Shown here one piece after another: positions 1 through 12,594 of a stretch of DNA of 64,000 nt (within the stretch, counting starts at the first letter, position 1; the number at the start of each line of letters is the position of its first letter). Under the pieces are notes generated by a model, which was not told the origin of the DNA, ran no database searches, and worked only from the letters and a program-made list of their open reading frames with translations. The translations under genes were made by a program, and so were the position numbers. The DNA comes from Acanthosepion pharaonis (taxonomy: Eukaryota; Mollusca; Cephalopoda; Sepiida; Sepiidae): NCBI GenBank assembly GCA_903632075.3, contig CAHIKZ030005499.1:3453501-3517500 (forward strand), in the 5' to 3' direction.

Positions 1-508
1 GTCTATGAAACCAAACTCAAAAATTTCCCATTGGATAACTGGAAAAAAGTATCTTTTTTAAAATTTATTTTTTAAGCACTCTGATTGAAGTTTAAAAGGA
101 AAAAATAATCAAAAACAATTAATAAAAAGAAATACCTTGTCTTCAATTCAACTATGAATTTACACATCTGGTGTCTTTGCTGAATCAGGATATTGGAGTC
201 TTATTTTAATTTTCATTTTTTTTTTTTTTTTTTTTTTTCCCATGTTTATTTCATGCCATGTAAGAATAGTCACCTGAAGAGAATATAAGTAGTTGGGAAG
301 TATCTCACCTGGTGAAAACAATTATCTTATTTTCAACTCAACATATACTTGTCTTAACAACTTTTAACCAAGCATTTAAAAGAAGTGACTGTTTGGGCTG
401 CTATTATCACCCCAGTTCTATTTATTCCAATTCACTCTTGGTGAATGGCAAAGCATAAAGTCCTATTGAAATAAGTGTCAAATTAGCTTTATTACAAACT
501 ATGCCATG

Positions 509-542
<34 letters not shown>

Positions 543-1710
543 TCAAAGCCTCATGTTAATTACACGTTTTAATTAATTTCAATTAATTTAGCTAAACAAA
601 ATGTGACATCATTTTATGCTGTTTAATTGAAAAATTACAACACTGTGTCTTTAAGCCAAATTTCATTTTTCTTTTTTTGTCAGAAGCCATAAGAGCATAA
701 TAACTTCATTACATTTTTGTCTGTTTTTGCTTTATGTAATTATTTTATTGCCAGATTATCATAACAGTAAACATGTAAAATTCTAATTTGTCCATTTATT
801 TCTGTGTTATTAATCAATTTTTTTCCCAAATTAACCAGTTTTTTTATGACAGTGTTGTTTTGACCTTTTTTACAATACTAGTTCCGTGTCAATACATAAA
901 GTATTCATTAATCCAATTCATTTAATAATAAACACGGTTTTAAGAAATATGCATATATCTAAGAAATTTTAAGTAGCAGATCACCAGTTATAGAAGCAAA
1001 AATATTATTTTGCAATAACTTCATTATTTTCATTATATTTCTAAAGAATTAATGGATATCCATATTTAAAATAGATGGTATATTTTGATTTTAAACTGTG
1101 TATTACATCTATCAGCCTGTGTACTTGAGAAATTTCGATAGAGAAAATGTACTCTCTAACAGAGTTTGAACCTGCATCCCACTTTGGATCAAATGGTGAT
1201 TTCTCCTACAATGTTCTCTAGACTATTTGACCAGGGAGAGAGCAAACTTCTTAGCAGAGGTGTTATTTCTCTTTTAAGAAAAGCACATTTCTTCAATGAG
1301 ATTTTACAAGAAGTCAATAAAAAGAGGAAAAGAAAAAGAAAACAAAGCTAAGGAAAAGTATAGGAAATTAACCCTACTACCAAGAGAAAAAACAAAAAAG
1401 AAAGGCAAGAAAAATAGATAAGCATATTCAAAATTATCCAGATTCATAAGAGGAAAGTTAAGAAGATAGGAAATAGAATGTTGATATGAATTAAACCAAT
1501 GAAATTATGTTGAATCAGAGAATTCAAATTTGAATAGAAATGTGGTGTGAATGTATACAATTTTATAGTGATTATTTATATGTCCTCATGTAACAGTGTA
1601 TAATAAATAAATATTTATTTCTCTACTTTTGTATTGAGCCCTGTTTTAAATTAATGTTTTGAATGTTGAAATTTTATTCTTCATTATTTTACATTTGGAG
1701 ATATATTTTA
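1..1710. other. AT-rich upstream sequence, no gene seen
   Basis: Long T tracts at about 219-239 and 511-541 and no protein-like frame. A short open stretch at 1166-1351 ends in a Lys/Arg-rich low-complexity tail and begins without an ATG; I do not recognise it. Confidence 0.4.
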
Positions 1711-2090
1711 CAGTTCAAAAGTTTGAGGCCACTCCTGGTAATTTTTTAAATTGGCCCCAAAAGTAGTTGTTTTGTACTTTAAATAGAAGAAAATTGTTAT
1801 ACATGATTAAAAAGAAAAGTGAGGCATGAATTTTATTAGAAATTCTATTATGACAAAAAGATAAAAAAGCATTTCATGTTTTAAATTTTGCTCTTATCAA
1901 GATATCCTCCTTTAGTCTTGATTACTGCAGCACAAATTTTGGGCATTTGTTACAAAAGTTTCTCAAAGTATACGTTTGATACTTGATTCTTTTTTTTTTT
2001 TTTTTCAATGAGCTTTTTTCTTTTTGTTTTCCATTCTTCTGTCAAGTTCCTCCCATGCTAATTTTGGAAGTGGCTTCAAACTTTTGAAAA
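1711..2090 (-). mobile_element. internally deleted Tc1/mariner-like element
   Basis: The left end reads CAGTTCAAAAGTTTGAGGCC just after TA (1709-1710). The right end, read in reverse, gives TTTTCAAAAGTTTGAAGCCA and is followed by TA (2091-2092). The inside contains a short stretch similar to the 3' end of a Tc1-type transposase on the minus strand (around 1900-1960). About 380 bp, non-autonomous. Confidence 0.6.
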
Positions 2091-2239
2091 TAATGTCATT
2101 ATGAGTTTTATCAGGAAACATTAAGATATTTTTCTTGTAATATATACAATTTCCAGTTTAGATATTGATCTGTTTGTTTTGTCACATTATAAAAATGGCT
2201 TCCTTTTCTAGGTTCAAGATTTTCCCATGGAACAATATG

Positions 2240-2515
2240 CTAGAGGATTAAAGTGTTAACTTATGAATCTGTTGACATAGTAATTGTAAGTTCAATCTCT
2301 AGACTGAGTAGTACACTTAGGTGCAGTGGAAACAGTACTAGCAATAACAGAATAGTACTAAAAAGAACAAAATTAGATATCCCAAGACATGGATAGCAGA
2401 ATGAAAACACTTAATCTGCATAGATTAAACAAAGGATTCAGTTTGAAATTTCCAGAAAGTTACTCAGATTAACAGACATTTGGAGAAGGCTGGAGGATGC
2501 AAAACCAAGGATGAC
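2240..2515. mobile_element. degraded foldback-type repeat (family F)
   Basis: Contains the internal block of the family seen better at 29965-30370 and 60865-61235: a GATTAAACAAAGGATTCAGT stretch near 2425, then a degraded right arm with AGAAGGCTGGAGGA. The left arm is not recognisable. Confidence 0.45.
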
Positions 2516-4904
2516 TGTTTATCCCAACAATTCTTGGAATGACAATAATGACTCCTCTCAGAATTTAAGGTATTTCATGTTATTGTTTTTTACTAATTAA
2601 ACAAGATTACTCAGTATTTTTTCCTAAATATTTATCTTATGGAAGTTAAACACAAGTTTTCAAGTATGTTATTTATAGAAAGTAAAAATGCTTAATGGAA
2701 AATTTCTGTTGCTACTACTACTACATTGTCACTGTAACATTGTAATTGAGGGTATTTTAAAAAATTTGAATCTCCACACATAATATTGATTCAATGATAT
2801 TGTTTGCCTCATGATTGAGATAGTTGTATAATTCCAATTGGTACTGGCAGTCCTGCTTAAGTCCAGGCAAGACAGGATTTAGAATATTGATTTTCAAGGC
2901 AAACAAATGCTCTCTATTTGAAAGATTGGTGCAATGCAATCTTTGCTTTTAATGTAATCTTAGTAAATATTAATATTTATTCAATTATATTTGTATCTAT
3001 GCAGTCATATGATACAAATGCACAATATGCAGAATTCTTTTAAAAAGTCATCCATATTTAAACTTCATTAATAATGCTAATCAAAGAGAAAGATTGGCAT
3101 TTTGGGGTTTATCCTTAAAAGGCAACATGTAACTGAGAAGAGCAAAGACAAGAATAGCATTTATTATTACCAATGGCATTTTGAGGTCAATTTTTTGTCA
3201 TCCTGCCAACTATTGATTTTTTGATTTTTTGCCTTTTATTCTTATGATTCTTTAGCAATATAACTGAGCTTGTTATTAAATGGTCACTCTCCACTATTGA
3301 CAAAATTATTGACCTACTAAACAAAAATAAATATGATTTATGACCATCTTGTTTACAGAGTTGTTATCTCTCTCTCTCAAGACAAATTACTTTCCTGATG
3401 AGTTATGATTTTTAAACACACACATTTGCTATATTCATTGAGGAAGAGTACTCAATATTGGGGAGAGCATTATAGATATAGACAGTGTGTATATAGGAAT
3501 CAACATTGCATGATGGTTCAGTTTTATGAATGCAATCTCTGTGTGTGTTTTTGGTATCTCTAGAGTTTAAAAAAAAAATACACAATTACATATGCTTAGA
3601 GCAGTTTTACATTATGTTAATACAAATTTTATCTGTTTACACTGTGAAATTTGACTAACTCAAATATGAAAGCCCAGTAAAAAAGTTTGCAGCCTGACCA
3701 AGAAGTCTTTTCAAAAAATTTCTTATGTATAGATTTTGGAAAGTAGGTTGTGCTGAGAAGTTTTCAGTACTGACTCATATGTCAGTTTATAATCTCAAAG
3801 ATCAGAATATATCTATCCACATATAATTTTAGGATTTCATTTTGTTTTCTTTATATCAAGATTGATTGTAAACTTACATTTTTATTAGAATTTCTTTTTA
3901 GTGTAATGTTCTAATAGACCAAGTTATGCTTAGTAAATATATACTATCTAAAAAGGAGAAATAACCATGTCATTTGACACACATGCACTCGCACACATGT
4001 GCATACACAAAGAGGGAAAAAAATTAACCTAACACCAATAATAAGAGCATCCCAGTTAATACATAAATTAATTACATCAAACTTTGTATAAAGATGACAA
4101 AAATGGCAGTTGTTGAAACCTGATGAGTGAACAGAACAATTACAAAAATTTTTGTCTACAAAACTGGAGTTGAGGTACTGAATCAATTACCTAAGTGACA
4201 AATTCTATTTTTATTAATATTTTATATATATATAATCTCCAATCATTGTCATAAACAAAATAAAAATGGCATTTTTCAGGTTTGGCCATTTCAGAGACTG
4301 TCTTGTGCACATTTCAATGATATTAGCTATGCATTTGAAAATATTTGTGTCATAGAATATACATACCTGTAACCATTTTCATAAATCTTGACACTTTTAT
4401 TTGAATGAGAAAGATAGGAGGAGAAAAAATGACAACAGCTGTTATGTGCTAGTCATTGTATTTGCAAGACGTTATCTGTGTTGTAAACATTAAGACTAGA
4501 AATTGTTTATTTATGAACCTTGGAAAATCTATCCATTTTCATCCAGTTGTCATTATGTGAACAAATGAAATTTGAATGCTTCATGGTGTGTTTTTAATTT
4601 TCAACTTTTTTTCCCTTTTTTCCCCCTTTTTTTTTTAATCCTACATTTTTCTTTTGTTGTCCTTTTAGCTTTTTTCTGTTTTTATTCTGTAATTTAATTT
4701 TTGTTACTTCTCTTCTTTCTACTTGTCTTTGCCTTTTTTCCTCTCTTCTGGAAACCTGTGCATATTTAACCTTTAATCTTGTCACCTTTGTCACAAACTG
4801 TCACATGTTATCCATCAATAATTATCTGATACCTGCTTACACTTAATGACAGATTATGCCAGTTTAGCATTTCACAATTGCACTAAGCAACCACTTAAGG
4901 CAGG

Positions 4905-4935
<31 letters not shown>

Positions 4936-4960
4936 ATCTATAAATGGCATTTACTGCAAG
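2516..4960. other. AT-rich sequence without recognisable gene
   Basis: No supported coding region. Contains a possible short tRNA-like SINE at about 2760-2945, pyrimidine-rich stretches at about 4600-4740 and a (TTA)n microsatellite at 4906-4931. Confidence 0.4.
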
Positions 4961-4964
4961 TGTT

Positions 4965-7290
4965 TGAATGTTATAATCTCAAATTACATTATTTTCTTGT
5001 ATACATTTATTGCAAAACTGCCTAGTAATTTTCATGGGAGATCTGAATGCAAGAAGGCAAGGAGAGGGAAGTGTGAAATAGCTAGCAAATTTGGACTAGG
5101 AAACCACAACAAATATGGAGAAAAATGGGTCTACTGGTGCATAGCAACACTGAGTTTCAAGAACATTCAAGACGATTGTGGACATGGAGAAGCCCTGGAG
5201 AAGAAAATAAAAACCATATTGACTACAAAACAATCAACAAAATATTCAGGAATGCAGTTGTTCACTGCAAAATCTATCCAAGTGCTGACTGCGGAAGCGA
5301 CCACCTCCCTGTTATATGTAAACTAAGAACGAAACTTCAGAAACTGAAGAAGCCTAATGCAGCCCCCAAATTACAATATAACAAACTCCTCAACAACCTG
5401 AACCTGAAGGAAAAAATATATGGACAGTGTGAAAAAAAAAAGATATAAGGAACAAAATGGAAACTTGAAATGGGACACACTAAGAGAAGCTTTAGTGGCA
5501 TCAGTAAAAGGAAAATGGACAAAGAAAAAATGAATGGATCACAAATGAGATTCTTGATGCAAAGGAGGTAGAAAACAATGCCAAAACATGGAACGGAATA
5601 CAGAAAACTACACAATGAAATAAGGAACAGATGCAAACAGGCTAGAGAAGAATGGCTCATTGAAAAACAAGCAGAAATAGAGAGACTGATTATCACAAAT
5701 AAAGGAGATATGCATAAACAAATAAGGGAACTAACAGTACAAAAAACATGCTCATCAACTGGCTGCATAAAATCCAAGGATGGAACACTCATATTAGAGA
5801 AAGAAAAAATTTGCTTGAACGAATGTATCGGAGATCTCTTCCACAATGAAAGAGAACAACTGGCAATACACAAAAATACCAACGGGCCAAAAATAATAAA
5901 AACCAAGTGGAAGTTGCACTAGCCAAATTGAACAGAAACAAAGTGGCAGGGACAGATGGAATTGTAATAGCGATGCTTGCAGCCTGCCTTAGATGATTTT
6001 GGTATAGACAAAATTACAGAAATAATAAATGAAATCTACAACAGTGGTGATATACAAGAAAACCTAAGCAGATCTATTTTTATAACACTGCCTAAAAAAA
6101 ACAGGCACAAACGAATGTGAACTCCACTGAACAATCAGCCTAATGAGCCACATAACAAAGCTCATCATCCAAATTCAGATGAATAGTGTGCAGTAGAATC
6201 AGGCCAGAGATAGGACAAGAACAGTGCAGGTTCATCAAAGACCCTGAAACAAGGAACATGATATTTATGCTTAGAATGTTATCAGGAAAAGCAATACAAA
6301 TGCACCTGTGCTTTATAGACTGTGCAAAGGCGTTTGACAAAGTACATCACAAAGCTCTGTTAGAGCTGCTCAGCAACCTTGACATATTCGGGAAAGACAT
6401 TAGAATAATCAAAAATCTATACTGGCAGCAAACTGTCTGCATACAGATAAAAAAATGAATTCAGTAGAAAGGGGTGTAAGACTTACATCGGACTTATTCA
6501 ACTTGTACAGTGAGACAATTCTGAGAGAACTAGAAATCCTAACAGGATTCATCATTGGTGGCCACAATATAAGATATGTAGATGACAAAGTACTGATAGC
6601 AGGCATGGAAAGGAAACTACAAAACTTCCTACAGAAGGTAGAGAAGGAGAGCAAGAATAAAGGACTAAGCATAAATTACAAGAAGACAGAATGCATGATC
6701 ATCAGCAAAAAGATGAGCACGAAATGCAATTTACAGGTCAGGGATACTAAAATCAAGCAGTTATAGTAAATTAAATATCTGGGAAGTGTTCTAACAGAGG
6801 ACAGAAAGGGCAACACTGAGAACCAAAGACATACTGAGATGGCCAAAGACACATTCCAAAAGCTAAGCAAAGTATTAAGAGACAGGCAAATTTTGTTGGA
6901 AACAAAGAAAAGTATGTGATATCTGTTTTCCTGTATGGCAATGAATGTTGGACAATCTCCTCAAAAATGAAGAGGCTCTAAGCAACAGAAATGTAGTTCT
7001 ACAGAAGGATGCTAAGGATAACATGGGTTGAACATGTGAACAATGAGGTTTTGGAGAGAATGGAAACAAAGAGGAAACTTATACTTAAGATCCGGAAGAA
7101 ACAGTTAAAATTCCTAGGACATGTAATGAGGAAGGAGGATTTGGAAAATCTGATAGAGGATAGAAAGAGGGACAGGGGAAAGCAACACATAGCACACTTA
7201 ATGGGCTTGAGCAAATGGATGGCAGAACAAGAAACTTATTAAGGGCTACAAGGGACAGGAGAATGTGGAGGGCCTGAATGGACATGGTAC
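4965..7290 (+). pseudogene. frameshifted APE-endonuclease/RT LINE
   Basis: Remnant of a non-LTR retrotransposon. Around 5030-5360 the frames show endonuclease pieces (FHGRSECKKARRG; later CKIYPSADCGSDHLPVICKL, the typical GSDH end of an APE domain). Around 5890-6770 are RT motifs: AGTDGI, FIDCAKAFDKVHH, and the active site in RYVDDKVLIAG. At 7009-7242 is the usual C-terminal KFLGHVMRKEDLENL block. At least four frame changes and several stops break it. The clade is uncertain. Confidence 0.85.
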
Positions 7291-9050
7291 ATGAAAGAAA
7301 AAAAACATTTTTATGTGCCAGCACATAAAAGAATTTTTTTCTTTCCAGATTGTAATGTACTAAATAGTTCTGTTCCGATATAAATGAACACAAAAAAACA
7401 ATGCAGAAGAATGTTGCTCTAGATGATTACAATAGATTTGTAGATTTGCTAATCTGGATTTCATATTAACTGCTATGTGAAATGAATATCAAACAAAATA
7501 ACATTTGGCAACACAAGTTAATAAGTATTTCATAAGTTACTTTAAAGTTCTCCAGGATTATTCTAGTTATCAGCATTGCCTGCATTGTGATGGAAATAGT
7601 TTTTATTTTGCACTTGAGCTAGAGTTCAAGTTTAAGTAAAAGCTATGATTTTTTTTTTTTGCCTAAACTCCCAAACCCTTTCCATTTAGAAGTCTGTATA
7701 ATCTATATTCAATTTACTTCAACTATTCCATTCTTTAATTAATTCCTCAACTGTTACAGCCTTCACTAATAGATACAATTTGAGGTAACTGGTGATAATG
7801 AACTTAACAAAGAGTTCTGCTTATAACTGCGGTCATTACTTTTATACTGATTCTTCTTGAAAAAGGCATGACTCCAATCTTCCCTGTGATTCATTTAATT
7901 TCCACTTATTTTCATAATTTATAGTATATTTTCACTGATATACAATGATAATGGACAAGAAAGTGCCATAAAAAGGCAAAGTTGCTGCCATGTTGAAAAT
8001 CTTTCAATAAAGTCTTTGGAAGACTCAACAACATTGTAGTTATCATGCTAATCTTTGAAGCCTTTGCAAGTAAGCTCAATCCTTCCAAAGTACTCTTGAA
8101 ATAGAACCATGTATTAGAGTTGGTTCTATTTTTATCTATTACTGTTTCTTGGATAACTTTCAGGAATGGAAACACATTTTATGAACCCATTAGTCTGAGC
8201 ATATCTCCAGTCCTATCTTGAATCTCTGATACTATTTATGTAAGTATAAATATGAAATCAGGAAAAAATTTCTTTTGTTGAAATAAACTTTTTATTGAAA
8301 AAAAAAAAAATGGAATGAATTATTAAAAAGAAGTCAAATTAGGGCAACCCATAAAAATATATATTGAGTGTTATTTCACAATATTAACATCTCAAATTAT
8401 AAAATAAATGGAAGAAATTTTTGTTAAAAAAAAATAAAGGTAATAACATCCAGAATTAATCAAATTAATGAATGTGCTGACATTTTCAATGTTTTTTTTT
8501 CCTCAGGTTTGTAATTCTACAGTATAAATTGCCTTTTAAGTTGTCTGTTGGGATATAATGACAGAATTACAATGCTACTATTACTTAAAAGCAATTAGCT
8601 TGATGTTTATAACATGACAACCCCAATTTGAAGAAATACTCAGTGTTCTCTTTTGTGAATTGAAAAAACTAGTTGTTCAAAAACTTCAAAGTTGCTGTCA
8701 ATGAAAACAAAAACTTACTTTTCTACTCAACCCACCATGTTATGTATTAGAAAATCATTCAGAATGTTCTGAGAAATCCACATAAGTCTTGTTGATGCTT
8801 TAATTGTAGTCTATGAAAAATTTGTTTATTTTCAAAACAATTCACTTTGTTTAAATAATTAAGATCATGAGTAAAATATATTTGCCTGTTGTTTAAATTT
8901 AATGAAATCCAATACCAAAATCTCTTTACAAAAACCAATTATCAGAATAAGAATTTTCTTTTTTTTCTTTTTTATATCCAAAACTTTCAAAGTGTAACCT
9001 ACTTATCAAAGTCTCCAAAAGATAAACACGAAACAAATTATCTCTGTTGT
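7291..9050. other. AT-rich sequence, no recognised gene
   Basis: No conserved protein is recognised. A minus-strand open stretch at 7912-8175 has no family resemblance that I can name. Poly(A/T) runs near 7650 and 8298. Confidence 0.35.
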
Positions 9051-9054
9051 TTTT

Positions 9055-10320
9055 TTTTTAAGCATTACGCCCCAAGCAAGGCGTGAAGCCACTAGGATGC
9101 AGGGGGTTGCGGAAGATTTGGAACGAGAGCAGATAGGAGTGATAGAAGAAAGGATGAGGAGAAGGATAGTGGGTAGATCAAGGTAACTGGAGATGTCGAT
9201 TGACATTACATTTGAATAGTTGGAGATTATAGCTTTCTGGGAAGCAGTAATTGGGGAGGGTGTTCCACTGGCGAGAGGTGCGAGGTATGAAGCTATTGGA
9301 GTAGAAGAGACGGCTGCATTTGAAAGTTTCTACGGTGTAAGGGTGGGAGCGGGATGCCAGCCTCATAGGGCGCTTGAATTCATGGAGTCTGGGAACCAGT
9401 GAAAGCAGCTCATCAGAGCAGTTACCATGGAAGTATTTGTAGAAAAGACAGAGAGAGGCGATGGGCGTCTGTGAGAGAGTGACTGCAGATGAGAGGCTAG
9501 GTCAGGGCCAATTAGATTACATATCCGTCTCTGGATCTTGTCAAGAACTCCGAGGCAAGCAGAAGGTGCTCCAGCCCATATATGGCAGCAATACTCCATG
9601 CAAGGGCGAATGGTTATTTTGTATATTTGAAGTATCGATTCAGGGGAGAAAAATTTCCTGGCACGGCACAGAGAGCCAACATTCCCCAGTGGAAGAAGCA
9701 ATTGACTCAATGTATTTGTTCCATCTCAGGTCAGCAGTCAGCGTGAGACCGAGCAGATGCAGGGAGTTGCTCTCAGGAAGTTGACTATCAGACATTTTAA
9801 TGGGGGCAGGGAAGGATCTTTGTGGTGGTTAATGGAGAGTAATTTAGTTTTTGTGGCGTTAAAGTTGACCAGCCAATTCTTGCCCCAGTTAACAAACCGA
9901 TTGGAGGTCCATTTCAAGACGCAAGGCCGGGTTAGTTTTGTCACTGACACTAGATTTGTTTTTGAGGCAGGAGTAAATTGTAGTGTTGTCTGCATAGATG
10001 CCAACTTGGGAATCTATAGCGTCAGGAAGGTCATTGATGAAAATAAAGAAAAGAGTGGGGTCAAGGATGGAGCCTTGGGGAACACCTGCGTTCGTGGGAT
10101 AGGAACTGGAGGAGAATCCGTTGAGAACAACCTTCAATTCTCGGTTTGACAGGAATGATTGTATTAGATCAAACAGATGACCAGTAACACCATACACCTG
10201 GAGCTTACGAAGAAGGCCGGCGTGCCAAACCCTATCAAATGCTTTGGAGATGTCGAGGGCCACGGCACGAGCCTCACCGTTATTTTGAAGGGCTGTGATT
10301 ATGGAAACCTTTTAATTCTG
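9055..10320 (-). pseudogene. 5'-truncated LINE, RT domain (minus strand)
   Basis: Read on the minus strand from 10263: ALDISKAFDRVWHAGLLRKL, NAGVPQGSILDPTLFFIFIN, then GIYADNTTIY where YADD is expected, followed by the thumb/C-terminal region (IRPCMEYCCHIWAGA, SRQWNTLPNYCFPE). The frame changes at about 9890-10000, 9710-9740 and 9363. The 3' end carries a short A run (plus-strand T run at 9050-9060). The second catalytic Asp is lost. Jockey/CR1-like by RT motifs; the clade is not certain. Confidence 0.87.
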
Positions 10321-10329
10321 TGTAGATAC

Positions 10330-10615
10330 ATCTCAAGTTAACGTGCAAGTAGCACAATGGATATCGATGTGTAAAGTTTAAATTCTGGCCATGTCTATTG
10401 CGTTCATTTTCATACAAATGAAATGCCCTTAGAAAAAGCATAAATCCATCTCTTCTCTCCAGGTGTGGGTTAACTAGCTTGGTACACTGTGCTCTCTAAA
10501 TTGGGCGGTAGCTATGATAGGAGAAAGAAAACTTAGAATTTCAAACCGTGAAGAAGGTAACAGTAAACTACTCCACTATCAAGAAGTCATAGCAATTCAC
10601 AGATAATAAAGAAAA
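10330..10615 (+). mobile_element. tRNA-like SINE
   Basis: Box A-like AGTAGCACAATGGATAT near 10347 and a box B-like AAGTTTAAATTCTGG near 10376 sit at normal tRNA spacing. The body that follows (GCATAAATCCATCTCTTCTC near 10438 and GTTAACTAGC) matches the body of the 5S-headed SINEs at 31.7-32.6 kb. It lies directly beside the 5' end of the minus-strand LINE. Confidence 0.65.
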
Positions 10616-10712
10616 GGTATCTATGATGAGTTATGATAATCCAGGTTCTGATGGGACATGGTAATTTTTTGTTTTTTTTTTAATTTGTTTGTTGTTATTT
10701 TTTTTTAAGTTT

Positions 10713-10756
10713 AAGGGGAAATAACTCCGTTTTACAAATGCGGAGTTATTTCCCTT
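10713..10756. repeat. short perfect hairpin
   Basis: Arms GGGAAATAACTCCG and CGGAGTTATTTCCC around an 11-nt loop. It could be the end of a small foldback element; no terminator role is implied in this genome. Confidence 0.6.
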
Positions 10757-11961
10757 GCCTGAAAGAACAATTAATAGTGAATAATGAAATAAAAAAAATT
10801 CTCTTTACCGCCTTTTCCACCATTTTTATATATATATATATATATATATAACTGACATTACATCTGATTATTTTTAATAAAATTCGTTCATACTCCCACA
10901 TAACTTTCTGTGTATTGCAATTAAACGATATGAGAAATGTGCTATAACTATGAAAATAGTTTTTATTTTCCATTTCCCAAGTATTTTCGATCTTATTCCG
11001 AGATCATCTTTAGGGGTGCATGTAGTAATACAAAACTGTTTTTTTGATATCCATTACTGTAATTTTTCTTTTTGCTTTCAAATGCAACAGTTGACAGTCA
11101 TGCTTAGCGTTCATTAGAATGTGAAAAAATTATCCACTATGGAATTTTTTCTTCTGTGTTGTAATGTCATGGTCATTGTTTAATACTATCAGATGTTGAA
11201 CATGGTATGTTTTTATAATTCTTTTCAATATATTAACTGATTGTCAACTTCTGTTACTTACATATTCTACTTTATAGTTAAATGGTATTTGTTTACAAAT
11301 AGTCACTGGTCAGTTATTATTTGACAGTGTAATAAAAAAAGTTTCTAAATTTTCTTTCATCTCTGCATTTCCTATTTTGTAAAATTCAGCTGAATAATCT
11401 TCAAACATTTGATGCTTTTCTTATTTTTATGAATATAATGTCTGGATTTTCAGATCTTATTCTCTGTCTATTTTTTGCTTGGTCTTTCTAAAATGTTTAA
11501 AGCAGTTAAAATGTTTCAATTTCCAATATACTTAGAGATTTCAAAAAGAATATTTTTTTTTTATCTTGTGTAACAATTATGGTTCTGGAAGAATATGCTT
11601 GAAGCTTTATAAGAAAAGAATATAAAGAAAAAACTTTTTTAATTTGTATTATACATAAGGGTATAAACATTTTAAAAAAATGACATTTACTACAATTGTT
11701 TAATTTCTTTCAAAATAAGATTTTTAAAATTCTTGTTTTTAAACTCCTGAACTATTAAAAAATGTTCCTCTTGTATTTTACAGTTTAATTTTTTAATTCT
11801 TTAAATTTAATAAGCATGTGTATTTTTGTTTTGTATTTTTAAATATTCATTTTTCATTTCTGCTTTTATGATTGAAATATAAGTGATTTCTGTAATTATA
11901 TGCTTTCATGTGCAATTTAAATTTAAAAATAATATTTTTTTTTTATTTATTTGAATTTCAG
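10757..11961. other. AT-rich upstream flank of EEF2K
   Basis: Contains an (AT)n tract at about 10827-10850 and otherwise low-complexity T-rich DNA. It may be promoter, or an intron of the 5' UTR if the acceptor at 11961 is real. No TATA box can be singled out in this composition. Confidence 0.35.
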
Positions 11962-12192
11962 AAAACTGCTTTATTTAATTCTTTTGAGAGTGTCTCAAGC
12001 CAGACTACTAGACGGACTTTAAGGGCCATCATCATATTTGGGTCACAAACCTTGACAACCGTCCACTACCAACTCTGAGGTAATTCTTTAAGCCATTGCA
12101 GTCAGATCCTGCCCAGTTCCTCAAACACTTACTGATCATCTGTGACTCAGTATTCTTCTCTTCTGTTGTCGTCTTTTATTAAAGCCTTCATC
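11962..12192 (+). other. EEF2K: probable 5' UTR part of first coding exon of EEF2K
   Basis: An acceptor-like pyrimidine-rich stretch ending in TTTCAG lies at 11953-11961, and base composition becomes clearly less AT-rich right after it. No ATG occurs between 11962 and the start codon. This suggests that the exon starts at 11962 and that a further 5' noncoding exon lies upstream. Alternatively the transcript starts inside this stretch. Confidence 0.5.
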
Positions 12193-12594
12193 ATGTCGTT
12201 CTCAGATAGCGACAGTGAGATTTGCATTTTCCCTATTACTGATCTCTTGGAGACAGATTCCGAAAATGAACATGAGGATGCTGTTCAGAAAAACAACTTT
12301 AATAACAGTCGTCCAAAGGCACTTATGTCACTGCGTCAACGGAGACTGTCCAAAGCTGAAGGACGTCTGAATCTCAACTTGCTTAGCCAGACACAAAACA
12401 GGCTGAAGGATCATAACATGTCCAGTGCTCGTCGTCACTGGTTAGATGCTATGCTTAAGATCAAGACACTTGAAGACCCCTGGGAAAAGTTTCACCTCGA
12501 AGAATTGAAAGTGGAATCAGCCATCCGATATAGGTACAATGCTTTGAAGAAAAAATGGTCTGAAGATCTAGTTCAAGTCAAAATGGAAGATGTA
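12193..12594 (+). CDS. EEF2K: EEF2K coding exon 1 (N-terminus, calmodulin-binding segment)
   Basis: Encodes residues 1-134, beginning MSFSDSDSEI with an acidic/Ser N-terminus, then a basic stretch (SLRQRRLSK) and the conserved HWLDAMLKIKTLEDPWEKFH block that in the family binds calmodulin. It ends in phase 0 before a strong GTAAGT donor at 12595. A GTAGTA 3 nt upstream is a weaker alternative donor that would remove one valine. Confidence 0.93.

Noticed and set aside
1149..1351. Short frames around 1150-1350 with a Lys/Arg-rich tail
   Set aside because: The longer one starts without ATG and has a low-complexity end; no family and no splice context.
5337..5906. 189-residue open frame on the minus strand
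   Set aside because: It is the antisense shadow of the plus-strand LINE; hydrophobic composition from complementing Lys-rich codons.
12142..12192. Upstream extension of the EEF2K frame by 17 codons
   Set aside because: It would begin at GTG, not ATG. The first ATG in the exon is 12193, with good context.
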